Origin: Nitrospinota bacterium
GTDB taxonomy: Bacteria; Nitrospinota; Nitrospinia; JACRGO01
Direction: 5' to 3'
Assembly (NCBI GenBank): GCA_016212295.1
Contig: JACRGO010000025.1
Span: 1-8,327 of the forward strand
DNA length: 8,327 bases
In this document: in pieces, positions 1 to 5,792 of the stretch
Layout: every line of letters begins with the position of its first letter
Numbering within the stretch: position 1 is the stretch's first letter
Made by a program: the position numbers and the translations under genes
Notes under the pieces: model-generated
The model's database searches: none
What the model was told of the DNA's origin: nothing
Seen by the model: the letters and a program-made list of their open reading frames with translations, nothing else

Positions 1-237
1 CAAAAAACTCCTGCACCCTTAATGGCGTGTGAGATATGGTAGAACAAATTTACCGTGAATACCCTTTTCCCTTTAAGGCCGTAAATGCTACACTATGTCA
101 AGAACATATATCAGGAATCCAGGAGGCCAGGAGAAAACTAGAAAGCTAAGAAAAATAAAGAACTTTAATATTGCTTTTGAAAAATTTATAGTTCGTGTAA
201 ATTCGTGGCCAAACTATTTTCTAACAACTAAAATTCC

Positions 238-1407
238 ATGAACCCCACAAAAAAATCTGGACGCGCAAGGGTCCCAAAGGCCGTGGTGTCCGTAAACCCC
301 GGCGCTTCGGCAAACGAGGCATACAACATCATCATCGCCCGCGGCCTCTTCCCGAAAATTCCCTCGCTGGTAAAAAGCATCCAGGGCAAAAAGAGGCTTA
401 AGATTCACCGCGTGGCCGTGATCACCGACTCCACCCTGAGAGCAATATACGGAGAGCGGCTTTCCGCCATGTTCGGAGGAGATTCCTGTCTCCTTCACGT
501 TCCGGCTGGAGAGGCCAGCAAATGCCGCGAGATGAAAAATTATCTGGAGGACAAACTGGTCGAGGCCAAGTTCGGGCGGGACTCGGCCATAATCGCCTTC
601 GGGGGCGGAGTGGTCGGCGATCTGGCCGGGTTCGTGGCCTCCACCTATTACCGGGGGATTCCATATTTTCAGGTCCCGACCACAATAATTTCCCAGGTTG
701 ACAGCTCCATAGGCGGCAAGACGGCCATTGATCTTCCCTCGGGGAAAAATCTGGTCGGCTGCTTTTACCAGCCCAAGGGGGTGTTCATGGACGTTGACCT
801 GCTGGACACCCTGCCGGAGGTGGAATTTGTAAACGGCCTTGCTGAAGTGGTCAAGCACGCCATGATCCGGGACAGAAAATTTTTTGAATTTCTTGAGGAA
901 AACGTTTCCCGCATTCTTTCCAAGGACAAGAAAGTTCTCGTGGAGATGCTGGGAAATAGCTGCGACATAAAGGCTGACGTCGTGAGCCAGGACCTGAAGG
1001 AGACCAATCTCCGCAAGATACTCAACTTCGGACATACGGTGGGACACGCGCTGGAAACATTGAGCGGCTACGGACTTCTCCACGGCCAGGCGGTTTCGAT
1101 CGGCATGGCGGCAGAGGCATACATCTCATTGAAGGCCGGATATCTCGCCCCGGAGAAATACACGAGATTGTACAAGCTGCTCCGTAAATTCGGATTGCCA
1201 ACAAAATTTCCGTCTAAAACGCCGCCTGAAAGGATCGTGGCGGCAATGGGACTGGACAAGAAAAATGAAAAGGGCAGGGTGCATTACACCCTTCCCTCCG
1301 GTATTGGAGAAATGAAGAGGGTCCACGGCAAATACGGCATTCCGGTGAATATGTCCATTGTGGAAGGGGCGCTAAAGCAACTGGCGCGAAATTCTGATGG
1401 GGCATGA
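238..1407 (+). CDS. aroB: 3-dehydroquinate synthase
   Basis: Cytosolic enzyme of the shikimate pathway that converts DAHP to 3-dehydroquinate using NAD+ and a divalent metal. The 389-residue product shows the family motifs in order: the NAD-binding GGGVVGDLAGF (122-132), VPTTIISQVDSSIGGKTAID (146-165), GLAEVVKH (200-207), NFGHTVGHALE (263-273) and HGQAVSIGM (282-290). By comparison with characterised fungal and bacterial enzymes, E203, H266 and H282 should be the metal ligands and H270 a catalytic histidine; spacing agrees. It is slightly longer than the usual 350-370 residues because of a basic N-terminal extension of about 20 residues. An in-frame stop at 229-231 limits the start; ATG 238 is the first ATG, but no clear Shine-Dalgarno sequence precedes it, so a GTG around codons 16-17 cannot be excluded. 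suhB follows after a 187-bp gap holding a repeat. Identification is very secure. Confidence 0.97.
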   Translation: MNPTKKSGRARVPKAVVSVNPGASANEAYNIIIARGLFPKIPSLVKSIQGKKRLKIHRVAVITDSTLRAIYGERLSAMFGGDSCLLHVPAGEASKCREMKNYLEDKLVEAKFGRDSAIIAFGGGVVGDLAGFVASTYYRGIPYFQVPTTIISQVDSSIGGKTAIDLPSGKNLVGCFYQPKGVFMDVDLLDTLPEVEFVNGLAEVVKHAMIRDRKFFEFLEENVSRILSKDKKVLVEMLGNSCDIKADVVSQDLKETNLRKILNFGHTVGHALETLSGYGLLHGQAVSIGMAAEAYISLKAGYLAPEKYTRLYKLLRKFGLPTKFPSKTPPERIVAAMGLDKKNEKGRVHYTLPSGIGEMKRVHGKYGIPVNMSIVEGALKQLARNSDGA

Positions 1408-1440
1408 AACATTCGTGAACTAACTATAGCAGAAGGATGA

Positions 1441-1580
1441 AAATCCCCCTTGGTCCCCCTTTTCCAAAGGGGGAATTTTCCAATCCCATTTTTTTTAAAG
1501 GGAAAATGTAGCTACTCAGGCACAAAGACCAAAAGGCAACATAGAATTCCCCCTTTGAAAAAGGGGGGCAGGGGGGATTT
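1441..1580. repeat. 140-bp MITE-like element with 36-37 bp terminal inverted repeats
   Basis: The left end (1441-1477) and right end (1545-1580) are imperfect inverted copies of each other, both running AAATCCCCC inward to GGGGGAATT. Each arm is itself a hairpin of CCCCC/GGGGG with short T/A flanks (about 1456-1474 and 1549-1567). The core of about 67 bp is AT-rich and has no gene. The element fills the aroB-suhB gap and its right end stops 2 bp before the suhB ribosome-binding site. No transposase is present and I see no convincing target-site duplication. Related GC-rich palindromes occur at about 4042-4113 and 7781-7850. Confidence 0.8.
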
Positions 1581-1582
1581 AA

Positions 1583-1587
1583 AAGGA
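1583..1587 (+). promoter_or_regulatory. ribosome-binding site of suhB-like gene
   Basis: AAGGA lies 7 nt before the ATG at 1595 and supports this start. It sits directly after the end of the 1441-1580 inverted-repeat element, so the right-hand hairpin of that element would be close to the initiation region in any transcript that reads through from aroB. Confidence 0.6.
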
Positions 1588-1594
1588 TTTTCAG

Positions 1595-2377
1595 ATGAAG
1601 AAATTTTTCGACATAGCAGTGAAGGCCGCCAGGGAATCCGGCAGGATACAGATCGAGCGGAGCAAGCACATTGGAGAGGTCCGCTGCAAAGGCGATATAA
1701 ACCTGGTCACGGAAGTGGACCTGTTGTGCGAAAAGACCATTAAGGAGATAATATTAAAGGAATTTCCCGGCCACTCCTTTTTAGGTGAAGAGGGAGGGGA
1801 GGGGGGGGCGGCAAACGCGCCTTTCAAATGGATTGTGGACCCGCTTGACGGCACTACCAATTACGCCCACGGGTTCCCGGTGTATTGCACATCCATCGCC
1901 CTGGAGGCGGAAGGGACGGTGGCCTTGGGAGTGGTTTTCGATCCAACCCGCAACGAACTTTTCACCACCGAGCGCGGCAAGGGCGCGTTTTTGAACGGCG
2001 AAAGGATTTCAGTCACCCAGCGTGAGAATTTGATTGAGTGCTTGCTTGCCACCGGGTTCGCGTATGACGTTCGTGACACCAAGGTGGACAATATCGAAAA
2101 TTTCACCAGATTCATCAAACGAGCCAGGGCGGTCCGCAGGCCGGGTTCCGCCGCCCTGGACCTGTGTTATGTCGCGTCCGGCAGACTGGATGGATATTGG
2201 GAAATGAAGCTTCGCCCATGGGACTCAGCCGCCGGGCATCTCCTGGTAATTGAGGCCGGTGGGAAAGTGACCCTCTTTGACGGGAGTGAATATTCCATAT
2301 ATACTCCAGAAATCCTGGCCTCAAATGGCCGGGTCCACGACAGCATGGTGGAAATCTTAACCCGGACAAAGTCTTAG
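1595..2377 (+). CDS. suhB: inositol monophosphatase family protein (SuhB-like)
   Basis: Mg2+-dependent, Li+-sensitive-type sugar or inositol phosphate phosphatase, 260 residues, the normal family length. The metal- and substrate-binding motifs are present: GEE (E65) at 64-66, DPLDGTTN (82-89, with D82 and D85 as metal ligands) preceded by WIV, and WDSAAG (209-214, D210). The N-terminus has the usual AxxAGR-like helix (AARESGRIQI, 11-20). Related enzymes hydrolyse inositol-1-phosphate, NADP, fructose-1,6-bisphosphate or histidinol-phosphate, and SuhB of E. coli also acts in rRNA antitermination; the sequence does not say which applies, so the symbol is a family-level assignment. An unusual glycine-rich stretch (GGEGG) just after E65 is encoded by a near-continuous G tract (1792-1808). 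The gene is likely read from its own or the aroB promoter through the inverted-repeat element upstream. Confidence 0.92.
   Translation: MKKFFDIAVKAARESGRIQIERSKHIGEVRCKGDINLVTEVDLLCEKTIKEIILKEFPGHSFLGEEGGEGGAANAPFKWIVDPLDGTTNYAHGFPVYCTSIALEAEGTVALGVVFDPTRNELFTTERGKGAFLNGERISVTQRENLIECLLATGFAYDVRDTKVDNIENFTRFIKRARAVRRPGSAALDLCYVASGRLDGYWEMKLRPWDSAAGHLLVIEAGGKVTLFDGSEYSIYTPEILASNGRVHDSMVEILTRTKS
1792..1808 (+). other. G-tract in suhB-like CDS (possible G-quadruplex or slippage site)
   Basis: Within the codons for the glycine-rich loop following the catalytic glutamate, the coding strand reads GGG, A, GGGG, A, then eight G in a row. This can supply four runs of three G with one- or two-base loops, the classical quadruplex pattern, and the G8 run is a typical replication or transcription slippage site. 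No function is shown by the sequence. Confidence 0.5.
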
Positions 2378-2378
2378 A

Positions 2379-2455
2379 AAACCACAGATTACGCGGATTA
2401 CACAGATTTTATAAAAAAATAATCTAATCTGCGCCTTCTGCGTAATCTGTGGTTT
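2379..2455. repeat. 77-bp inverted repeat between suhB-like gene and kinase gene
   Basis: Two 30-nt arms (2379-2408 and 2426-2455) are inverted copies. The outer 16 bases, AAACCACAGATTACGC, match exactly, and the inner part matches at the CAGATT end. The loop is a short AT-rich stretch. The arms also contain an internal repeat of the GATTACnC unit. The element begins 2 bp after the suhB stop and could fold into a long hairpin in the transcript, but has no T tract, so I do not call it a terminator. Repeats of this appearance are scattered in intergenic regions of many environmental bacteria (recollection, not searched). Confidence 0.75.
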
Positions 2456-2494
2456 AAAATTTTCATAAATGAATTTGTGGCTTCATGTTTTTTT

Positions 2495-2498
2495 AGGA
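2495..2498 (+). promoter_or_regulatory. ribosome-binding site deciding the kinase start
   Basis: AGGA lies 8 nt before ATG 2507. The alternative in-frame GTG at 2477 has no Shine-Dalgarno sequence and would add ten residues lying outside the receiver fold, so ATG 2507 is preferred. Confidence 0.65.
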
Positions 2499-2506
2499 AA
2501 TCTGAA

Positions 2507-3748
2507 ATGATCGGAAAAGAAAAATTGAAACTGTTGGTAGTGGATGACGACCCTGACGTCGTGGATATGTTGAGCGCCTATCTTTCCGGCCACGACATGG
2601 AAATCACAACCGCGGAAAACGGCGCGGAGGCGTTGAAGAGGTTGAAGGAAAAGGAATTCGAATTGGTCATTTCGGATGTAATGATGCCCGAGATGAACGG
2701 CATAGAATTGTTGAAAAGAATGTCCAGTGAGCACCCGGATGTGGCGATTATAATGCTCACGTCCATGGATGAAACCAAGCTCGCGACCCAGGCCATGCAA
2801 AGCGGCGCTTTTGACTACATCCTCAAGCCGGTGGAATTTTCACAATTGAATATTTCCATCTCCAACGCGGTGACGAAGCAAAGGCTCATCCAGGAAAACC
2901 GGGCTTACAAGGAGACCCTTGAAAGAATGGTCAAGGAACAGAGGGATGTGATTCAACAGCAACGGTCCCAATTATTACAGTCGGACAAACTATCCTCGCT
3001 TGGCATGCTCATTTCCGGGGTATGCCACGAAATCAACAATCCATTGGCCTTCATCAACTCGAATCTGCAGCTCCTCGAACTCTATTTTGGAAATCTTAAG
3101 AATGCAATGGATGAATACGCCAGGGAGCATCCGGATTACAGATTGAAGAAGATGACCATGGAAGAGGCGGCGCAAAACATCAAACGGATGCTGGACGATT
3201 CCCTGCAAGGCGCCAACAGCATCAAGGGAATAGTGAGTGATATCATGGGTTTCAGCAGGAAGGAGAGCGATGAAAGAAGGGCCTTTTGCGTAAATGATTG
3301 CATAAGGAAAACTCTCCACATGGCCCGGTTTATATTGAAAAACAAGGTAGCGGTCCAAGCCGGATTTGGGCCGGACCCCCTGGAGGCCCTGGGCCAGCCG
3401 CAGAAAATGGGCCAGGTCTTCATGAACCTTTTCCATAACGCCGCTTACGCCATGAGGGACAGGCCGGCCTCAACGCTCACCATCACCACGCGAAAGGAAC
3501 CCATTTCAGGCGGCCATGGAGAAAGGATTTTCATTGAGGTCAAGGACAACGGGGCCGGGATTCCGAAGGAAGTAATGGAAAGGATCTTCGATCCTTATTT
3601 CACCACCAAGCCCTCCGGGGAGGGGACTGGTTTGGGGCTTTCCATTTCAAGGAATATAGTTGAGGACCACGGCGGGGCAATGAGTGTGGAAAGTGAATTG
3701 AACAAGGGCGCCAGCTTTATAATCACCCTTCCCGTCCACAAAGATTGA
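2507..3748 (+). CDS. soluble receiver-histidine kinase (response regulator fused to HisKA/HATPase)
   Basis: Cytoplasmic two-component signalling protein, 413 residues, no membrane segment. Residues about 7-120 form a CheY-like receiver: acidic pocket DDD 13-15, phospho-acceptor D57 in SDVMMPEMNG, switch T85 and K107 in the KP motif. A charged, probably coiled-coil linker (about 122-165, KETLERMVKEQRDVIQQQ) leads to a histidine kinase: H-box GVCHEINNPL with H174, N-box FMNLFHNAAYAM (N307, N311), G1 DNGAGIP (347-353), F-box FDPYFTTK (361-368) and G2 GEGTGLGLSIS (371-381). The two HisKA helices are separated by about 40 residues of charged sequence. All key catalytic residues are present. The order receiver-then-kinase suggests that an upstream kinase phosphorylates the receiver to control output phosphotransfer. 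No PAS, HAMP or partner regulator is encoded nearby, so input and output are unknown. Confidence 0.93.
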   Translation: MIGKEKLKLLVVDDDPDVVDMLSAYLSGHDMEITTAENGAEALKRLKEKEFELVISDVMMPEMNGIELLKRMSSEHPDVAIIMLTSMDETKLATQAMQSGAFDYILKPVEFSQLNISISNAVTKQRLIQENRAYKETLERMVKEQRDVIQQQRSQLLQSDKLSSLGMLISGVCHEINNPLAFINSNLQLLELYFGNLKNAMDEYAREHPDYRLKKMTMEEAAQNIKRMLDDSLQGANSIKGIVSDIMGFSRKESDERRAFCVNDCIRKTLHMARFILKNKVAVQAGFGPDPLEALGQPQKMGQVFMNLFHNAAYAMRDRPASTLTITTRKEPISGGHGERIFIEVKDNGAGIPKEVMERIFDPYFTTKPSGEGTGLGLSISRNIVEDHGGAMSVESELNKGASFIITLPVHKD

Positions 3749-3760
3749 GTAAAATCTAAG

Positions 3761-3899
3761 TTTCAAATTTCAATTGCCAAATAGCAAATAAATCTCAATA
3801 ACCAAAATTACAAAGAACAAACAAGAAAAGGGAATTGTTTTGGACATTCAGCAATTGCTATTTGTGATTTATTTGTAATTTGTTATTTGTCATTTGAAA
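3761..3899. repeat. 139-bp AT-rich element with about 49-bp terminal inverted repeats
   Basis: The left arm (3761-3809) and the inverted right arm (3851-3899) share the pattern TTTCAAAT, CAA, CAAAT, CAAATAAATC, CAA, CAA at the same spacing, with most differences in the positions between the CAA units. Each arm is thus also built of short CAA/CAAAT units. It sits 12 bp after the kinase stop codon. It has no open reading frame, and its 139-bp size is close to that of the 140-bp element at 1441-1580, but its sequence is unrelated. Confidence 0.7.
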
Positions 3900-3962
3900 T
3901 TTTGCTTCCCCTTTCCTTTTTTTTGCGGTGAAGCCAAGCCATATAATTCGTGGTCGGAAAAA

Positions 3963-4113
3963 TTCGCCGAAGACGTTAAGTTCATAGTATAGGAATTTCC
4001 ATTTTTAATCTTTAAAAATCAAATAGATATATAAATCACACACCCCTTGATCCCCCTTGCCAGGGGGGAATTTCTAAGTTATTCCCCCTTAAAAAAGGGG
4101 GTCAGGGGGATGT
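3963..4113 (+). repeat. long dispersed repeat, copy A
   Basis: About 150 bp, nearly the same as the reverse complement of 7781-7927. From 3977 to 4113 I count about nine substitutions, one single-base indel, and a 6-8 base extra segment in copy A near its right end. The unit is composite: an AT-rich left part (TAAGTTCATA to ATAGATATAT) and a right part made of GC-rich palindromes (about 4042-4113) related to the arms of the element at 1441-1580. The left edge is fuzzy (CGCCGAAGACG against CGCCCGAAGGACG in copy B); the right edge is sharp, after GGGGGATGT. Together with 3761-3899 it accounts for most of the geneless stretch 3749-4209. In 4114-4209 I see no gene or clear terminator. Confidence 0.85.
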
Positions 4114-4209
4114 CAATTATTTCCTGCTTTTGCGTGTCCGCACACAGACAGGTGGTTTCGGCAAAGCCGCTCAATGTTCTATTATCAGTCCGCCAGAAGG
4201 GCGTTAAAT

Positions 4210-4557
4210 TCAGGCGTGCTTCGGCTTTTCCTTGACCTTTCCAGCGGCCTCCAGCACTGCCTTGCGGATTTCCTCAAAAGCGGTTTTCTTGAACAGCGCT
4301 ATGCTCATCGAGTGCTGATAACCGGCTGGAATTGAATTAAGCGCCAAGGCGAAGATGTCCTCTGTGCACATGGCGCAAAGGCAAAGGGACTCCATGCCGG
4401 GCAGCGCCTCCTCCATCGCTTTCTTGACCAACTCCTCATTCTTGTTCTTCATGTGGTCCATGCAATGCCCCAGGACCATGAATTTTTTTTCACTTCTTGG
4501 CAGGGGCCTTGAGTATTCCTCCATGCCGTCTTCCGTTTCCTCCAGTCCCTCGTCCAT
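4210..4557 (-). CDS. ComFB-domain protein (late competence ComFB-like)
   Basis: Small acidic protein of 115 residues. The central part carries the ComFB signature: NKNEELVKKAMEE (39-51) followed by CLCAMCTEDIFALALN (59-74) and IPAGY (76-80). That matches the family pattern of a CxxC pair, an Asp, an ALALN segment and a PxxY. Cys32, Cys59, Cys61 and Cys64 could bind metal, which is inference. ComFB was named from the Bacillus comF operon; cyanobacterial members have been described as c-di-GMP-binding proteins, so a signalling role is possible here. The first 25 residues are acidic and low in complexity; the last 10 are lysine-rich. Start ATG 4557 is supported by AGAGGGGA about 7 nt upstream. 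It has no visible partner: its 5' side faces the group II intron, and on that side the next minus-strand gene is duf58. The domain call is from motif recognition, without a search. Confidence 0.75.
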   Translation of the reverse strand: MDEGLEETEDGMEEYSRPLPRSEKKFMVLGHCMDHMKNKNEELVKKAMEEALPGMESLCLCAMCTEDIFALALNSIPAGYQHSMSIALFKKTAFEEIRKAVLEAAGKVKEKPKHA

Positions 4558-4755
4558 CGAATGTCCCCTCTAAAAAAACAAGTAAAGAGTATTCTACAAT
4601 ATTAACCTGGGAATTTACAGGGGAGAATTTGGCGGCAAGAATGAGGCGCGTCCGTTCTTGATTCTCATGGGCTACTACGAACGAGCGTGGATGCTTTTCA
4701 CCTAAACTTTTTGAAAAGTTTAAGATAGGGGGCGGGACGCCCGCGCTACCTGGAA
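4558..4755. other. intergenic segment with nested stem-loops, 5' exon side of the intron
   Basis: No gene supported. Three structures are visible: an imperfect stem-loop (4623-4666; GAGAAT and CAAGAA pair with TTCTTG and ATTCTC, 13-nt loop, 7-nt bulge); an 8-bp perfect stem TAAACTTT/AAAGTTTA with loop TTGA (4703-4722); and GCGGG/CCCGC with loop ACG (4732-4744). The last ends 11 nt before the intron. Class IIC introns are known to insert just downstream of hairpins such as terminators, so the 4703-4744 hairpins may be the insertion signal. An apparent minus-strand reading frame across this segment is not supported. Confidence 0.55.
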
Positions 4756-5187
4756 GTGTGCCAGGCATGTTCAACAGCTTTGGGGTGTAAGTCCCCTACA
4801 CAACCTGATGGAGGTGAAGTGTTAGCGAAGCGCAAGGGCGTCGTCGCGAGGCGGGGTCTGAAGGAAGCGTGGAGCAAAGCCGCGACCTGATGAACAAGAA
4901 CCGGATATGAGGCAGTCCTGGTCGGACGAGTATGCTTCTGGACACGAAGCCCAAATCCATCAAGGGCCTTGGCTGTAAATCCGGCGGGAGCGCGGTGAAG
5001 GCGGTTGAGCTTACCCTGGGAGGTCTGCGCTATGTCCCGGAATCGGGACTGGGACGGCCGTGAGGCTGTCCGGCCGTAGCGTAGAAGTCAGCAGCGGGCA
5101 TAGCGCCTGGCAGGAAACAGGGAAGGCCCGAACGGTGCCTCCGACAAGGTCGGGGGTAAATGGCGGGGATGGAAGGAGGCGATTCTC

Positions 5188-5642
5188 ATGAGTGTCAAAC
5201 GGCGGAAAATCCAGATTGGAACTGGCCTTCAAGACGGAGGGCGGGGGTGAAGCCCCGGAGACCGCTAATGAAGGGACCGTGACGCTCAGGACGGAGCGAG
5301 GCTCTGGAAGCCCGGCGGAAGTTGAATCACTGATGGAGAAGGTATGCGAGCGCGCAAACCTGATACATGCGTATCGCAAGGTCAAGTCGAACAAAGGGAG
5401 CCCCGGCGTTGATGGAATGGGAGTTGATCAACTATCAGGATACCTCGAACGACACTGGCCGAGGATTCGAGTTTCATTGCTGGAAGGGAGCTGCAAGCCC
5501 AAGCCGGGGGGCGGTATGCGCGGCACTGGCCGCCGCCTCCTCGAAAGGGCCGTGGCGGATGGCCCATAGCAAGGCCATGCAGGCAGCTTTCCCTGACTCT
5601 TTCTTTGAGGAACTCGGTCTACCCAAACTGGTGATTGGATAG
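5188..5642 (+). pseudogene. ltrA: truncated, frameshifted group II intron reverse transcriptase/maturase
   Basis: Intron-encoded protein remnant. The likely original start is ATG 5188, with GGAGG 9 nt upstream, giving MSVKRRKIQ; one extra base near 5215 breaks the frame. The next frame then reads LELAFKTEGGGEAPE and on through the N-terminal reverse-transcriptase region: LMEKVCERANLIHAYRKVKSNKG, SPGVDGMGVDQL, YLERHWPRIRVSLLEGSCKPKP. At the G run near 5505-5511 the sequence jumps, in another frame, to what I recognise as the family C-terminus: SSKGPWRMAHSKAMQAAFPDSFFEELGLPKL, ending at TAG 5640-5642. The finger-palm motifs including YADD, and most of the maturase domain, are missing: roughly 300 residues of a protein of about 420. 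An apparent GTG start at 5192 is an artefact of the frameshift. It cannot be an active reverse transcriptase. Confidence 0.9.
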
Positions 5643-5657
5643 ACGCTTAACCAGCCG

Positions 5658-5692
5658 AACCGCCGTGGTACGGACCCGTACGCCCGGTGGTG
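5658..5692 (+). ncRNA. group II intron domain V
   Basis: The lower stem ACCGCCG (5659-5665) pairs with CGGTGGT (5685-5691), including the conserved G-U wobble at G5662-T5688. This places the catalytic triad C5661-G5662-C5663. CGC rather than AGC is the triad known from class IIC structures. A two-nucleotide bulge region separates this from the upper stem GTACG/CGTAC with a four-base loop. The fold looks complete, suggesting that the ribozyme core was not affected by the deletion in the protein gene. Confidence 0.8.
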
Positions 5693-5792
5693 TGACAGGG
5701 AAAACCCGCGAGGGTCAACCTATGTCGATTTGCTCCCATTCATTCCACTATTCCATCTTTCCAACATTCCAACAAAACGCCGCCATTACTTC

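Larger units (their letters stand above)
4756..5729 (+). mobile_element. group II intron, probably class IIC, with degenerate maturase gene
   Basis: The 5' end GTGTGCC followed by GGCATG is the consensus start of a group II intron and resembles the Oceanobacillus class IIC intron. About 430 nt of structured, non-coding sequence (domains I to IV stem) precede the protein gene. Domain V is recognisable at 5658-5692, and domain VI follows: GACA (5694-5697) can pair with TGTC (5723-5726), with an ACCC-GCGA-GGGT hairpin inside, an A-containing bulge region near CCTA, and the 3' end AT at about 5728-5729. Total length is about 970 nt against roughly 1.8-1.9 kb for an intron with a full reverse transcriptase. 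A possible EBS1 (TTCTGG, 4936-4941) can pair with the last six exon bases CTGGAA using two G-U pairs; this is tentative. It is on the opposite strand to its gene neighbours. The 3' end may be off by a few bases. Confidence 0.88.

Noticed and set aside
95-241. Small plus-strand reading frame of 48 codons whose TGA overlaps the aroB ATG (ATGA)
   Set aside because: No ribosome-binding site, composition is AT-rich intergenic type, and it runs through a TTCGTG short repeat; no recognisable domain. The overlap looks coincidental.
214-1083. Long minus-strand open frame of 289 codons opposite aroB
   Set aside because: It is an antisense shadow of a clearly real aroB gene; the translation has no recognisable motif and no start site.
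1450-1743. Plus-strand open frame across the 1441-1580 repeat into suhB
   Set aside because: It merely translates the inverted repeats (PPLKKGGRGD-like) and then suhB out of frame, an artefact commonly annotated as a hypothetical protein.
4041-4113. Palindromes at 4041-4113 considered as a rho-independent terminator for the kinase or comFB gene
   Set aside because: The stems are strong, but no T tract follows on either strand, and an almost identical copy at 7781-7850 sits upstream of moxR where a terminator makes less sense; the repeat explanation is better.
4047-4235. 62-codon frame over repeat copy A
   Set aside because: The translation consists of the GC-rich palindromes, with no ribosome-binding site and no conserved feature.
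4490-4774. Minus-strand 94-codon frame spanning the comFB start and the intron boundary
   Set aside because: It crosses the intron 5' splice site, overlaps comFB in another frame and covers stem-loop sequence; it cannot be a native gene at this locus.
5737-5775. Degenerate ATTCCA repeats after the intron, considered as a CRISPR-like or tandem array
   Set aside because: Units are only about 8-9 bases, irregular and without spacers; simple AT/C-rich sequence on the 3' exon side.
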